The notes beneath the pieces are model-generated. The model searched no databases. It had not been told where the DNA came from and worked only from the letters and a program-made list of their open reading frames with translations. The position numbers and the translations under genes were made by a program. 64,000 bases of DNA from the NCBI GenBank assembly GCA_963965975.1, contig OZ014412.1, positions 8,866,708-8,930,707 of the forward strand. Direction: 5' to 3'. Below are positions 49,393-61,977 of the stretch, one piece after another. The number at the start of each line of letters is the position of its first letter. Position 1 is the stretch's first letter. The DNA is from Xestospongia bergquistia. Lineage: Eukaryota > Porifera > Demospongiae > Haplosclerida > Petrosiidae.

Positions 49393-52300
49393 ATGGCTCA
49401 CTCTGATAAAAGTAAATTATTAATCATATCGTATGTATTGTTCTTTCCATTATATGATCGTTTTATATAGAGAGTTCACTGGAAGAAGAGATATTTCGAT
49501 GTCATTATTCTAAACTTTATGACTACTTGAGTAGCTCTGATAGTGAAGTCATTAGCCTTACAAATAGTCTGTACAGTGAGGACATTATTGGTAAACCAAT
49601 AAAAGATAAGATACACACAAGTAAAGGGACATCAGCTGGTGAAAAAGCCTGTATACTACTGGATTCTGTTGAATCAGCTATCATAACACATCCCAAACAT
49701 TTTCAGACCTTTTGCTCTATTCTAGCAAAGGTTTCAGATAATTTGAAGAAGTTATCTGATGAGCTAATAAGTAAATATGGTGAGTTCTAAATAATGCTGA
49801 CCATTATTTATTAAATAATGACATTTTAGATGTCAAGGAATATGAAAGCTGTTGTGAAGTTTTGCCATCAAATAAAGGTGAGGTGACTATCAATCATACA
49901 TATATTATTGACATTAAATATAGATAAAATCCAGGCAGAATGGGGCCAGGCTTCAAATCCAACTAGCTCTCAAATTCTTTCTGATGATCTGAAAGATCAT
50001 GAAGTCAAAGGTATAATTTCAACAATTGAAGTAACAGAAGATAAGCCAGAACCAAGTAATACTTGCTTACATTCTGTTGAGCATTCTATTCTGCAACCTG
50101 AGTATTATTCTCAGCACTCCTTTCCCAAAACAAAACAACCAAATATTTCTGTCAGCTTTGATCGTTCAAAAAGTGATCCTGCTTACATTCCTAAGATATC
50201 AAAGTCTCCCTATACAAAACAATTGAACAATCCTGCTTGGCAAGTCTTTGATAAATTCTTTGATCAAATTGTTAACATTTTTAGCAATGATGAAGTTCTT
50301 TGTGCAAATGTTCTTGAGCAATTATCTGCAAAGTTTCTCATATATGTTGCCAATAAAGATGTTGTAGATCAATTGACTTGTCTAGACATTAAGAGCAGAG
50401 CAATGATGGATGCTGTAGGTAGCTTTATAAGTAGAGGAAAAGGTCACTACCACTCACTAAGAAAACTTGTGAAAGTACTTTCAAGTTTCGATGAAATGAG
50501 ACCTTTGGTAAAGGAAATGACAGCAGAAGGTAAGACTATGATTGCTGTTTTGTATTTTTAATCTATTACATAATATATATATACATATATAGCTATAAAA
50601 TATGGAGTGGACATGCAGAGACAAACACAACAAAGTATTCCACAAAATCCATCCATTCCTTTAGGTAATGTATCCACATTTTGTATATTGTATTTTAAAT
50701 GTTACTATAATTTTTCCATTAATTGAACATATAGATAATGGTAAGGTTTGTGACTCACAAGATGCACATGCTTCTTCAACTATTCACATTCAGAAGTATG
50801 CAGACCATTTAAGAAAATGTTACAAACGATGGTGTGCAAAGTCTTCAACAAAGCCAGCTTTGTATGTTGACTTAGCTGTTGTTGAAAAGGATGAAAATTA
50901 TAGCAGTGAAGTGTTTTCTACTGTTCATGGCTCCATTGATGATGTTACTAAAATTACGAGGTCAATTTCTTTAGATCAACTATGTCAAATTCCTTTTGGA
51001 TCTTCAATACTTATAGAAGGTGCTCCTGGTATTGGTAAATCTCACCTAGCTTTTGAAATCTGCAGTCGATGGGTTGATAAACAATCACTTGAACAATACT
51101 CATTGCTGTTATTGCTACATCTACGGGAAAAATCTATACAAAAATCTGCATCAGTTGAAGATCTCCTAGGATGTTTTCTTCTTTCTCAATCATGGAAACA
51201 ACAAGCCATTCAAGATGTTATTGATAATGATGGTAGAGGTGTCTTTATAATATTAGAAGGCTATGATGAACTTCCTGACAAAGTCATGAAAGACAAAGAA
51301 TCTGTATTTTTTAAGCTCACGACTTCACTTCCTGAAGCAACAGTCATTATTACCACACGTCCTTCAGCAAAGCAGCATTTAAACCATTATAAGCTTTTCT
51401 TTTCACAACATATTGAAGTGATTGGATTCACAAAATCTAGCATTGTCAAGTATGTGGAAAAATTCTTTGAGCATAGAATAGAACAAATACAAAATTTCCA
51501 TCAGTATGTAAGTAACTTTCCACAGTTAGCAGGATGTCTTTACATTCCTATTATTCTTGACATAGTTTTAAGAACTTTTCAATTTTTATCAGATGAAAAA
51601 CAGGTTAATATACCACAGAGCATAACAGAATTGTATACAGTACTAATCAAAATGCGAATATATCGACACCTCAAAAGATCATGCCCTGAAGAAAATATAC
51701 ACTTCACTAACTTGGAAGAGTTACCTAAACCGGAGTTAGAAGCTTTTCATTGTCTTTGTGACATGGCATATCAAGGCATACGGTATAAAGAAAAACAATT
51801 AATATTCTACCAACCTTCTGACCAATATTTTGAAACACTAGGCTTAATGAGGAAAGAACAACAACTACTTCCTACAGAAGGTGATGTATTTGCATACAAT
51901 TTTGTTCATTTAACTATCCAAGAGTTTCTAGCAGCTTACCACTTGCATTTATTACCATGTGATGAAATACAAAATTGTTTTGATAAGTACAGAGGTATTC
52001 CTTCTCTCTTTAATATGATGCGATTTTTAGCTGGTCTGACAGGGCTCAAATCTATATCTCTTTCTATTCCAGAAAATTTATGTGACTTGAATAGTTTTCA
52101 TCAACTATTTGAAACTAGAAACAATGCACTTATCAGTCACGTTTTAAGTGGTGGAACTGAAGTAGTCTACAAAGTATCACGTGTTTTACCAATCCCTACT
52201 CCATATGATATGTACATGCTTGGTTATTGTATTGCTCTCAGTCAGTGTAATTGGAAGCTTACATTCACACTTCGTAATATAAGTGATGAACATTTAGGAA

Positions 52301-53223
52301 TGTTTAAGGCAGGTTTGGTGGCTGTAGATGAACAACCAAATTATCAAATTAAGGACATTAATCTTTCACTAAATCCAGTTGGAAATAAAGGGTTTGCCTC
52401 TATATTGGATTTACCCCAACATGTATTAAGTAATCTAGTTAGTCTTTGTCTAAGAGGTGTTAATGTTGATGTAAGCTGTTTGGATGACCTAGTCAAGAAA
52501 TTGCCATATTTTTCTAAGTTACAAACCTTTTTGTTTCATGACAATCATTTCGAAGAGGAAGAACAGTTACCATTGATTACAACAGTTTGTCAATCCAAGA
52601 CAATTCACCATGTGTCATTTTCTAAGCTTAGTCCAGATGAGTGTTCCCACCTGTTGACTAATTCAAAGTTGATTTGTAGTTTAGATGTATATCAACTTTC
52701 ACCTCCTAGTATTGAAGCTCTTATTACATGCTTATCTAAGGATACTGCTCTTGAAATATTAGAAATTCATCAGAGTGAAGTCAAAGCTGAATTTATTGCT
52801 TACCTCCCTAAAACTCTACCTTCCTCTCATCTCAAGTCACTTGAGTTTATCAATTGTGCTATAAACTCTGTTACAGTTCATATTATAGCTGATGCAGTGA
52901 TAAGGACCCCAACATTAGAGAAATTAGACCTCAGTGATAACCTAATAGATGATGAGGGTGGACATTATCTTGCTGATATGATACATTCAGTAATACATTC
53001 AACTCAGACTAACATGAAAAGCCATTTTAAGGAACTATATCTAGATCACAACCCCTTTACTGAAAGTACTATCTCAAGCCTTATTGATGAGCTCTCATTA
53101 TGTAATCAAAGATCATTTTTAAAGGTTCACTTGTCCTTAAAGTGGAAAGAATATGTACAATCATATTCCAATTACCAAAGTGTTGAAGAATATTTGAAAT
53201 TTGGTAACATGGAAGAATCCTAA
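49393..53223 (+). CDS. NLR5: CARD-like, death-fold, NACHT, LRR (intact)
   Basis: A predicted NOD-like receptor of 1180 residues. Exons 49393-49411, 49471-49779, 49830-49877, 49924-50529, 50593-50664 and 50735-53223 are all in phase 1 (3543 nt). The CARD-like domain (about 10-108; EKACILLDSVESAI) is near-identical to that of NLR1. The second death-fold domain is at about 235-327 (WQVFDKFFDQIVNIF, IKSRAMMDAVGSFIS). Walker A GAPGIGKSH is at about 447, with His where the other copies have Thr, Met or Val; the catalytic Lys-Ser are kept. Walker B is IILEGYDEL and the sensor strand is TVIITTRPS. The LRR tail ends LEKLDLSDNLIDDEG, FKELYLDHNPF. An AATAAA at about 53236 follows the stop. It converges on NLR6. 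Confidence 0.92.
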
Positions 53224-54080
53224 CAAATCTATTTAAATAAATATGACACATGATCAGCTGCTTCTGCTCTGTGTTTCTTTTTCTCTCCATTTTTACATAA
53301 TGTTTTCTTGAAAATTGTCTCCATAAAAAACAAACTATTATTATAACTTCTATCGTCCTGTTATTGTGCCAACTTGCTCCCATCTGAGATCTTTTATCAC
53401 TAACTACTCATCACGGAATACGTTAAAATAATTATCCACAGTTCTTTCAGTTACTTCTACTACTCTCTAAAGATGTTGAAACCCTGGCTCTCATGCAGGC
53501 TAAATAACTTTGTTAAATGTGTCAGTAATGCACAAGTGAGCATTGTTGCTTAACAGGTCTCATTTCCACAACAAGGCAGTGAACTTAAGCAAATAATTGG
53601 TTGCAAAATCTTTATGTGTATGTGAAAATTCTTGACTGAGATCTTTTTTATGGTATGATATGAAATTGTAGTATAATGCTGTGTGTAGATAAGTCAACAA
53701 CCAGTCTATATATATAGTTAATGTACAATCTGTCTTCATTACATGTGTTATATGTTTGTTTATTTATAACATAAATAAATTAGTTTACTAGTTTATACAC
53801 CAAATAGTCTCTTATCTGAACTTTTGCCATGTAATTCAAAACCTATACATACCATGCATAAACTCACACACAATATATATATAGAGAGAGTGAACAATGA
53901 ATGAATTATAGACAAAAACAGACAGCAGGTTACTACCATATTATAAAAGATATTAAAGATATTATATTCTTTTATCATGAACAAATGATTACCACTACTG
54001 TTGTACAATTAGTGAAGATTTTATAAAAAGTTAATGAAACAATTATATAAAAATGATGCATTTTAGTTTGTGAGATACAA
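53224..54080. other. Convergent 3' region between NLR5 and NLR6
   Basis: 857 bp between two stop codons facing each other. No exon is seen. It should contain both 3' UTRs; AATAAA at about 53236 fits NLR5. Confidence 0.5.
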
Positions 54081-57000
54081 CTAACTTTCTTCTTTTCTTT
54101 TAAATTGGAAATGTTTATCGACTACATTATAGTTAGGATGAACTTGAATGCATTCTTGCCATCTTATTGACAAATAAAGTATTAAAGGTGACTCTGGATG
54201 ACAAAAGAAGACATCTATGAACTTTGAAATCGTTTTTTCACTAAATGGATTATGAGCTAAAGTTATTTCTTTTAATTGATGTGCCCAATCAGATTGCTCT
54301 GAAGACTGCACTAATATTAATGATCGTATCATATCAGCAAGATAATGTCCACCTTCATCATCTATTAAGTTATCATTGAGGTTTAGTTTCTCTAATGATA
54401 GGGTCTTTATCACTGCATCAGCTATAATACGAACTATAACAGAGTCTATAGCGCAATTGACAAACTCAAGTGACTTGAGATGAGAGGAAGGTAGAGTTTT
54501 GGGGAGGCAAACTATAGAATGAGCTTTGACTTCACTCTGACAAATTTGAAGGGTTTCAAGATTGCTACCATTTGATAAGCATGTGACTACAGCTTCAACA
54601 CTAGGAGGTGAAAGCTGACACATTTCTAGTGTACAAATTGACTTTAAGTCATTTAGCAGCATTGAACACTCATCTGGGCTAAGATTAGAAAATGACACAT
54701 GCTGAAGTACATTAGATTGACAAATAGCTGAAATTAGTGGTTGCTGCTCACCACTTTTGAAATGATTATTACGAAATATCATTTTTTGTAACTTGCATAG
54801 ATGTGGCCATTTCTTGATTAATTCATCCAAACAGCCTACATCAACACCAATACCTCTTAGACGAAGGCTAAATAGATTATTTAATACATGTTGGGGCAAG
54901 GATAATAGGGAGGTAATCCCTTTATTACCAAGTGGATTAAGTGAAACACTAATGTCCTCAATGTGATATCTTGGTTGTATATCTTTATTTGTCAGGCCTG
55001 ATATAAACATCTCAAAATGCTCATCAGTTATGTGACGTAGTGTGAAGGAAAATTGCCAGGTACACTGACTTAGAGCAATACAATATCCCAACAAATACAT
55101 TTCTTGTGTATTAGGAATTGGCAATACACGTGATACTTTTCGAGCTTGATCCTTGATGCTTAAAATTTCACTGATACGTTCATCATCCTTTGTTTCATAT
55201 AATTGATGAAAAATATTCAAATGAGAAATATCAGGGGAAACATAAAGTAAAACTGATTGTAGCCTTGTTAAGCCAGCCAAGAAAAGCATCATAACAGAAA
55301 AAGCAATAACACGATTGTATCTGTCAAAATGGTCTTGTATTTCATGAGGTGCCATTAAATGAATATGATAGGCTGCCAAAAACTCTTGAATTGTCAAGTG
55401 AAGAAAACTATAAGCAAATGTATCACCACCTTCACTTACAAGCACTTGTGGTTCTTTCTGCATTAATCCTAATGTGTTTAAACTGTTTAAATAAAAAACT
55501 AATTGCCTTTGTTTTTGGCGATTTAGGAATCCTGAATAAGCAAGATGACAAAGGCTGTGAAAGTCATCTAACTCAGGTTGAGGCAGGTCTTCTAAACTAG
55601 TAAAATTTATACTTCTGTCAGGATATCGATCTTTTAAGTGACGATATATCAGCATTCTTATTAGCATTTCATATAGTTCTGTGTAAGTTAATGTTGTTGA
55701 TTGAGAAAGACATTTATCGGTAAGAAACTGCTCATTAAAAACATATAAAACTATAACTAGAGTAATAGGGATATGAAGGCACTCTTCCAATTTAGGAAAC
55801 TGTTGTAAACATTGTTTAAATTTATGAAGAAGCAGATCATTTCCTTCTAAAAACTTTGCTACATACATGTTAATGCTGCCCTTTGAAAAACCAAGCACTT
55901 CAATATGCTGTGTGAAACAAAGCTCTTTCTTTAAGTAGGGCTTACTGGAAGGACGACTTGTAATAATAATTGTTGCTTCAGGAAGAGCATTAATAAGTTC
56001 AAAGAAAACTGATTGACTATTATTTGCAATATATTCAGGGAGTTCATCAAAGCCTTCTAAAATAATGAGCACACCCTTACCACTGGAATCAATGATTGTT
56101 TGAATGGCTTCTTCTTTCCAACTTTGGGAGCAAAGAAAGTATCCTAGAAGATTTTCAACAGATGACAATTTTTGGACAACTTCATCTCTTAGACGCAATA
56201 ATAAAAGCACTGAGTAATGTTGAAGAGCTTTTTTGTCAACCCAACGACGACATAGCTCAAAGGCTAACATAGATTTACCAATACCTGGAGCACCCTCTAT
56301 AAGATATAATGACTCCAGTGGGATTTCACAAAGTTCTTCTAGAGATATTGGTGTTTTCTTCTTAAGAATATCATCAACAGAATGATGAAGAGTAGACTTA
56401 GAAAATTTATCATTATAACTTGGATCATTTCCAACTACAGCTAAATCTACATACAGTTTTGTTCTTGCTGGGGACCACTTGGGATCTGGATTCCATCGTT
56501 TGTAACATTTTCTTAAATGGTCTGCATATTTGTGAATGCAATCGGGACAAATTAGAGGAGTTTCTTCATCCATAACATCGGCTGTTAAAAACAATATCAT
56601 GATAAATAATACTGCCATGTGCTTACATGAATAATCAGATGCTTTTGAGATACCCTCTTGATTTAATCTGCCAGTGTGTTTATAAGCTCCACCTTTTGAG
56701 GCTAAAGGGCAAAATTCTTGAATTATGGTAATTATACTAGTTCAATCTAACCTTCCTCCATTAGTTTGCTACCTAGTATTGTAGTTTTCTCAAAGTTTGA
56801 AAATATTTCCACAACTCTTAGTAGACAAATCTCACTCTTTGTGTGTTTACTTATAAAAGTTCCAACAGCCTCCATTATTGCTCTAGTTTTAATGGCTGGA
56901 CATGTCAATTGATCTATGACATACTTTTCAGATTTATTGATTAAAAACTTTGCATGAAAATCTTCAAGAACTTTAGAACAAAGAGCTTGATCTTGACTGA

Positions 57001-58428
57001 GACAGTCAACTATTTTGTCATAATATTTGTCAAATACTTGCCATGAAGAGTTATTAGGCTGTTTAGCATAATGATCACGAGGATGTCTTTGACCAGAACG
57101 TATGGGATGACTTCTTGAACGATTAAAAGGAATTGGTGATTTGTTACAACTAGGTAATGATGATTGAGACTGGTATTCACGTTGAACAAGAGAATGCTTT
57201 TCAGATGTTACTTCATGATCTCTTAGCTTTGATTTAACTTCAGAGTTATCTACAGGTGCATTAAATAAAAAAGAGAAGGGTCCACAACATACCTTGCTGG
57301 TTGACACAACCTTTGTTAGTTTTAAGTGAGTTTGGAGATAGTTGAGTATTGACACCTTTAAGCATGTAGGAAAAATTTAAAGTAAACATTACTAAAACAA
57401 TTGACCAATATAATTATGGTTATACTGCAGGTTGTATGATGCAAAAATATATTTGATGCAATTGCAAAGAAATAAACCTTTTAATGTTTTAAATTCTAAC
57501 ATATAATGTACTATAGAAGTTACTTTTCACATAGCTGTATAGACAACTATGATGATTCATTAATTTCCAGACAAAAGAAGATGCTATACCAGAGCTGTTA
57601 CTATGGAAATCATAATATACACTTCAATGTATTTGTAGAATTCTTGAAACCAACATTATTCAGTTAAAACAACCAATTTATGTTAACAATAATTATGGTA
57701 CATGTTATGGTATGTCACTGTAAAAATAATAAGTTATTTTAACAATCAATTTGTAGCTTACATTTGTGGAATCCAAATTCTTTACTTACTATATAGTTTT
57801 TTAGTATTACAAAGGAACAAATTATACAGTCAGTAATTTATATAAACTATGGATTCCATAGTAATCTATTCATGTAGTCTACAAATTGTTGGTTAAAGTA
57901 ACATATTAATTATTACAGTGATCAACCTACTTGATGTATCTTCTATAATCTTCTGACATCCCTGTACTTGACTGATAAAATAGTCCATAACAAACTCAGC
58001 TAGTTCAAGTTTTTCATCTTCTATAAAGACCTTCACCAGTGCCAGATAGGTAGCATCACTACCATTCTTTTCTCTCCATTTAAATAATGTTTCTGCTCTC
58101 TTGGTTCTTTCATCATTATTATCTTGTTTGATCTGTTCTGCATCAGCTTTTGTTAAACCAAGACTGAGAGCTAGTATAACAATAGACTGAGTTATTTGAG
58201 TACTTAGCTTTAGAAACAAATTGTCATCACATTTCTTAGACAACTGTTCTCTACTAAGTGATTTTTTTGTTGTAAGGTTGTAAGTTCTGTCAGAACTGTG
58301 TAAAGGAAATAGATAATAGTAGTTAGTTAGCCAAGCCCTAGTGTATTTGATCAATATCATTATAGACTACAACAGGTTAAATACAATTATATTAGCTTAC
58401 TAAAGTCTTCATTTATAAGAACAGCCAT
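54081..58428 (-). CDS. NLR6: Death (frameshifted), death-fold, NACHT, LRR
   Basis: Minus-strand exons: 58428-58401, 58295-57931, 57355-57293, 57249-56752 and 56581-54081, in phase 1 except for the second. The second exon encodes a Death domain (LALSLGLTKADAEQIKQDN, LFKWREKNGSDATYLAL). It is 365 nt, where 366 is needed to keep phase. The dead copy near 40480 has AACAGGTTGTC where this one has AACAGTTGTC (about 58242-58247), so one G seems lost. The rest is open: second death-fold (VFDKYYDKIVDCLS, IKTRAIMEAVGTFIS), Walker A GAPGIGKSM at about 415, Walker B IILEGFDEL, sensor TIIITSRPS, and LRRs. About 1151 residues if repaired. The intact frame from 56618 could still start inside the last exon's upstream intron. 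Head to head with gene B. Confidence 0.8.
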
Positions 58429-58531
58429 TGTAGCTATGTAACTGAGCTTATAATTAGGTGGGGCTCTTTTAGTCATGTGATGAGGACGGAGGACGTCCCT
58501 AGCTCCACCTGGTTACGCCCCATGGTAGATC
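58429..58531. promoter_or_regulatory. 103 bp divergent promoter, NLR6 and gene B
   Basis: Between the two start codons lie AATTAGGTGGGGCTC, a CATGTGATG E-box-like site, and AGGACGTCCCTAGCTCC with a GACGTC (CRE-like) core. Most are kept in the copy at 40597-40696. A shared promoter is inferred from distance and orientation. Confidence 0.6.
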
Positions 58532-61500
58532 ATGGCAGAAAATGAAGAACAATTGTATCATAGTATAAATAGTCAGCTAGGTAAGATGATGTTTGTCAAA
58601 TGGTTGCTAAAATCACTTATTATCGCCTTTTGTAATTTTAAAAATAGATGTTAGCTTTTTAAAAGATGTTACAGATGCTTTGAGAAAGAGTTTTTTTCCA
58701 CTGGATAAATGGTTTCCCCTTGGCCTTCAACTGGGCCTTCTGTCACCTACTCTGAAGGTCATTGAAACAGACCACAAACATAGTGTGGAGAGACGTCTAC
58801 AAGAATGTTTGACTTGTTGGTTGAGTAGAGCTGACAAGGTTGATGAATACGGAGGTCCTACATTGGAGTCACTAGCTAGAGCTCTCAAAGAAATTGGAGA
58901 AGTTTCCACTGCTAACAATGTTATAAAATCATTAAGTGAGAAAACCCATAGACATTTGCAATTTAAAATTGTTTATTTTCAAACAGAGACTTGTAAAATG
59001 CTACAGAAATGTTTTGATGAACTCATGCCTGATCCTATTCCTATGGAAGTACCCAAGTTATTATGCACAGAGGGAATCATTTCTAAGGAGACATTTCATG
59101 AAGTGGAGAGTTCTGGGGGCTCATTACCAAATAGTCCATTGAGAGTACTGTTTACTAAATTATCTGAGGATCCTAGCATATTGGGAGTACTTGCTAGAGT
59201 TTTATCACAATCAGAAAATACAATACGTGTAGCAAAATATATACTTAAAGTGTATGGTGAGCAATTTAAATTAAAAGAAATGTGATCATTATTTCATATA
59301 CAGAGGAAAATTTTCCCAAAGCCCCTTTACAAGGATCAGGTAGGTTAATTGTTATTGTACTTTGTACTTTAAATATGTAAAGATGTTTGAATGTTGTAAT
59401 AAACTATTCTATATGACTCTACTTTGCTGTGTATGAAATGAACACTGATCCTCACACTCATTACCTTAAAGGCTTAGACATTATATTATCATAAAAAAAC
59501 TATGTAATCTGAATAAATAATCACTTTTCTTTAATAATGTAGTTGTTCCTTTCAGATGCTACCACTCATCACAATACACAAGCTATATCAACAACTACCC
59601 AAAGTCAGTCTATGTGGTATTCAATGTACATTGTAATAATTTTCTTTTATAGGTACCATAACACAGCTTCATCTCTCACCTACTTATAAATGCGATTTTG
59701 ATCAAATAAGAACAAAATTGGGAGAACTTTTTCTTGTGGTGTCACCTCTTATTGAATCTGCTGTTACATTGAAAGATCTCAAAAGATATCTTCGATTGTG
59801 TTTCCCAGAGTTAAAACCTCAATTATTTTTAGCTGAGTCATTTGACGATGTTATGGATGTAGTACGAGAGAAATGTACAATAATTAATGTCGCTTGCTTG
59901 GAGGCTATCGTTAAGCATTACAAGATTGAAAATGCTGAAACTCAAATTAGATCCTACAAGTTGGAAGTTGATACATTCTGTGAATTTGTCAAACTCAGTG
60001 TGTGTGAAAATGAGGACTTCATGCCAGATTCATCCTCTCTTCTTAAATGTGAAACTATTGAGTTCGTTTTGGAATGGAAGATGGATGAACACACACTTCG
60101 TGAAATAAACGATCTCTTATGGAAGGCATTTGGAAGTATGGCTAAAAGAGTTTTAGTTAAAGAAGTAAAGAAAGGGAACTCCATCATCGTGACCTGCTAT
60201 GCCTCATGCTATGTAGTTGATGTTTTAGTGATTGAAGTTAAAATGAAACTTGACATATTGAAAGAGATGGGATTAATTAAAGTCAGTGTTGGGTACTATA
60301 CTATTTGGGATCTACATGCCAGGGATAAGGTATAAGAAAATATTATTTGTAGTATTAATATAATTTTTAAAAATAATATAGGAGATGAGAGTTCTTGAGG
60401 AGGAGATTGATTCATTGAGAAATGTATCAGTTGAGAAAGATCATCAACTAATGGAGCTGAAGTTATCTTTTGAACAGTCAGAAAAAATGAGTAAAATGAA
60501 GACATTGGAGATTGAGCAGTTGACAAAAGTTACAAAAAGTCTGTGAATAGTACATAATATGTATCATATAATGTATAATTTTACATAATATATTTTGACT
60601 ATGTTAGGACTGTTGTATTTTGTATATGTAGTATAAAGTAATTACAATCACTCCTGTCTATATAGGTACTGTGATTGATGAGTCAAGAAAAGAAAAAGAA
60701 AGGATAGAACAGTTAACCAAACACTCAGAAGGTAAGCTGTAATTAATGGTTAGCATAATATTAATATTTTAAAATTAATTGTTTTTTATTAAAAATTTTG
60801 ACTATGTTAGGACTATTGTACTCTTTATATGTAGCATGAAGTAATTACAATTACTGCTATCTATATTATAGGTACTGTGATTGATGACTCAGGAAAATCA
60901 AACGAAGCAATAGAACAGTTAACCAAACACTTAATTAAGAAAGATCATCAACTAATGAAGCTAAAGTCATCTTTTGAAGAGTCAGAAAAAATAAATAAAA
61001 TGAAGACATTGGAGATTGAGCAGTTGAAAAAAGTTATAAAAAGTTAGTTATTTTCTGTGAGTAATACATAATATGTATCATGTAATGTATAATTTGAAAC
61101 GATAGATTTTAAATATGTTAGGACTGTTGTACACTTTATATGTAGTATAAAGTAATTGCAGTTACTACTGTACATATAGGTACTGTGATTGATGAGTCAA
61201 GAAAAGAAAAAGAACAGACAGAACAATTAATCAAACACTCAGAAGGTAAGCTGTAATTAATAGTTAGCATAATATTAATATTTTCAAATTAATTGTTTTT
61301 TATTAAAAATTTTTAATATGTTAGGACTATGAAGTAATTACAATTACTGCTATCTATATAGGTACTGTGATTGATGACTCAGGAAAAGAAAAAGAAGTAA
61401 TAGAACAGTTAACCAAACACTTAGTTGAGAAAGATCAGCAACTAATGGAGCTGAAGTCATCTTTTGAAGAGTCAGAAAAAATAAATAAAAGGAAGACATT

Positions 61501-61735
61501 GGAGATTGAGCAGTTGAAAAAAGTTATAAAAAGTTAGTTATTTTCTGTGAGTAGTACATAATATGTATCTTATAATGTATAATTTGAAATGATAGATTTT
61601 GACTATGTTAGGACTGTTGTATTTTGTATATGTAGTATAATGTAATTACAATTACTGCTGTCTATATAGGTACTGTGATTGATGAGTCAAGAAAAGAAAA
61701 AGAACAGACAGAACAATTAATTAAACACTCAGGAG
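58532..61735 (+). CDS. Gene B: Death, CARD-like, unknown domain, expanded coiled coil (3' end outside)
   Basis: Paralogue of gene A. Exons 58532-58580, 58648-59256, 59304-59339, 59556-59603, 59653-60329, 60382-60538, 60666-60731, 60872-61042, 61180-61245, 61362-61532 and 61670-61735 give 706 residues plus a split codon. The Death domain (KWFPLGLQLGLL, ECLTCWLSRADKV), the second death-fold domain and the ~225-residue unknown domain (ESAVTLKDLKRYL to GYYTIWDLHARDK) are nearly unchanged from gene A. The coiled coil has two 171+66 nt exon pairs after the first 66 nt exon; gene A has one. By analogy a Death-NHL exon should follow beyond 64000. The protein is probably a cytosolic adaptor. Confidence 0.82.
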
Positions 61736-61770
61736 GTAAGGTGTAATTAATAGTTAGCATAGTACTATTA

Positions 61771-61887
61771 TGTTTCACGCGTTATGCGATCATCAGACAG
61801 CTGTCTGACGATCGCATAATGCGTGAAACTCGGAGTAACAGCAACACAGTGAGAGCTCTGTTCTTTTGTCCTTTAATTCTGTTCTAA
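61771..61887 (+). mobile_element. Penelope-like end, short fold-back remnant
   Basis: GTTTCACGCGTTATGCGATC is followed at once by its inverted counterpart and then AGTAACAGCAACACAGTGAG to TTAATTCTGTTCT. It is the element of 43697-44226 with its centre and the outer left arm deleted. Confidence 0.8.
61800..61842 (+). ncRNA. Candidate hammerhead ribozyme
   Basis: GCTGT (stem I), CTGACGA core, CGCA-TAA-TGCG stem II, GAAA, ACT-CGG-AGT in stem III, GTA cleavage site, ACAGC (stem I). It is the same fold as on the minus strand at 43739-43781. The stem II change C to T is compensated in the loop-closing pair (A-T added). The weak point is the U-U pair next to the core. Confidence 0.4.
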
Positions 61888-61977
61888 CCCGCTCTGTCTA
61901 AAACGACATCGAGCACTCTTCAACGGACTTAGATACTTCAGTATATATATATGTATGTATGTATATACAGTGGAACC

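Noticed and set aside
53081..54008. Short minus-strand frames between NLR5 and NLR6
   Set aside because: They overlap the NLR5 end or AT-rich 3' UTR and show no protein-like pattern.
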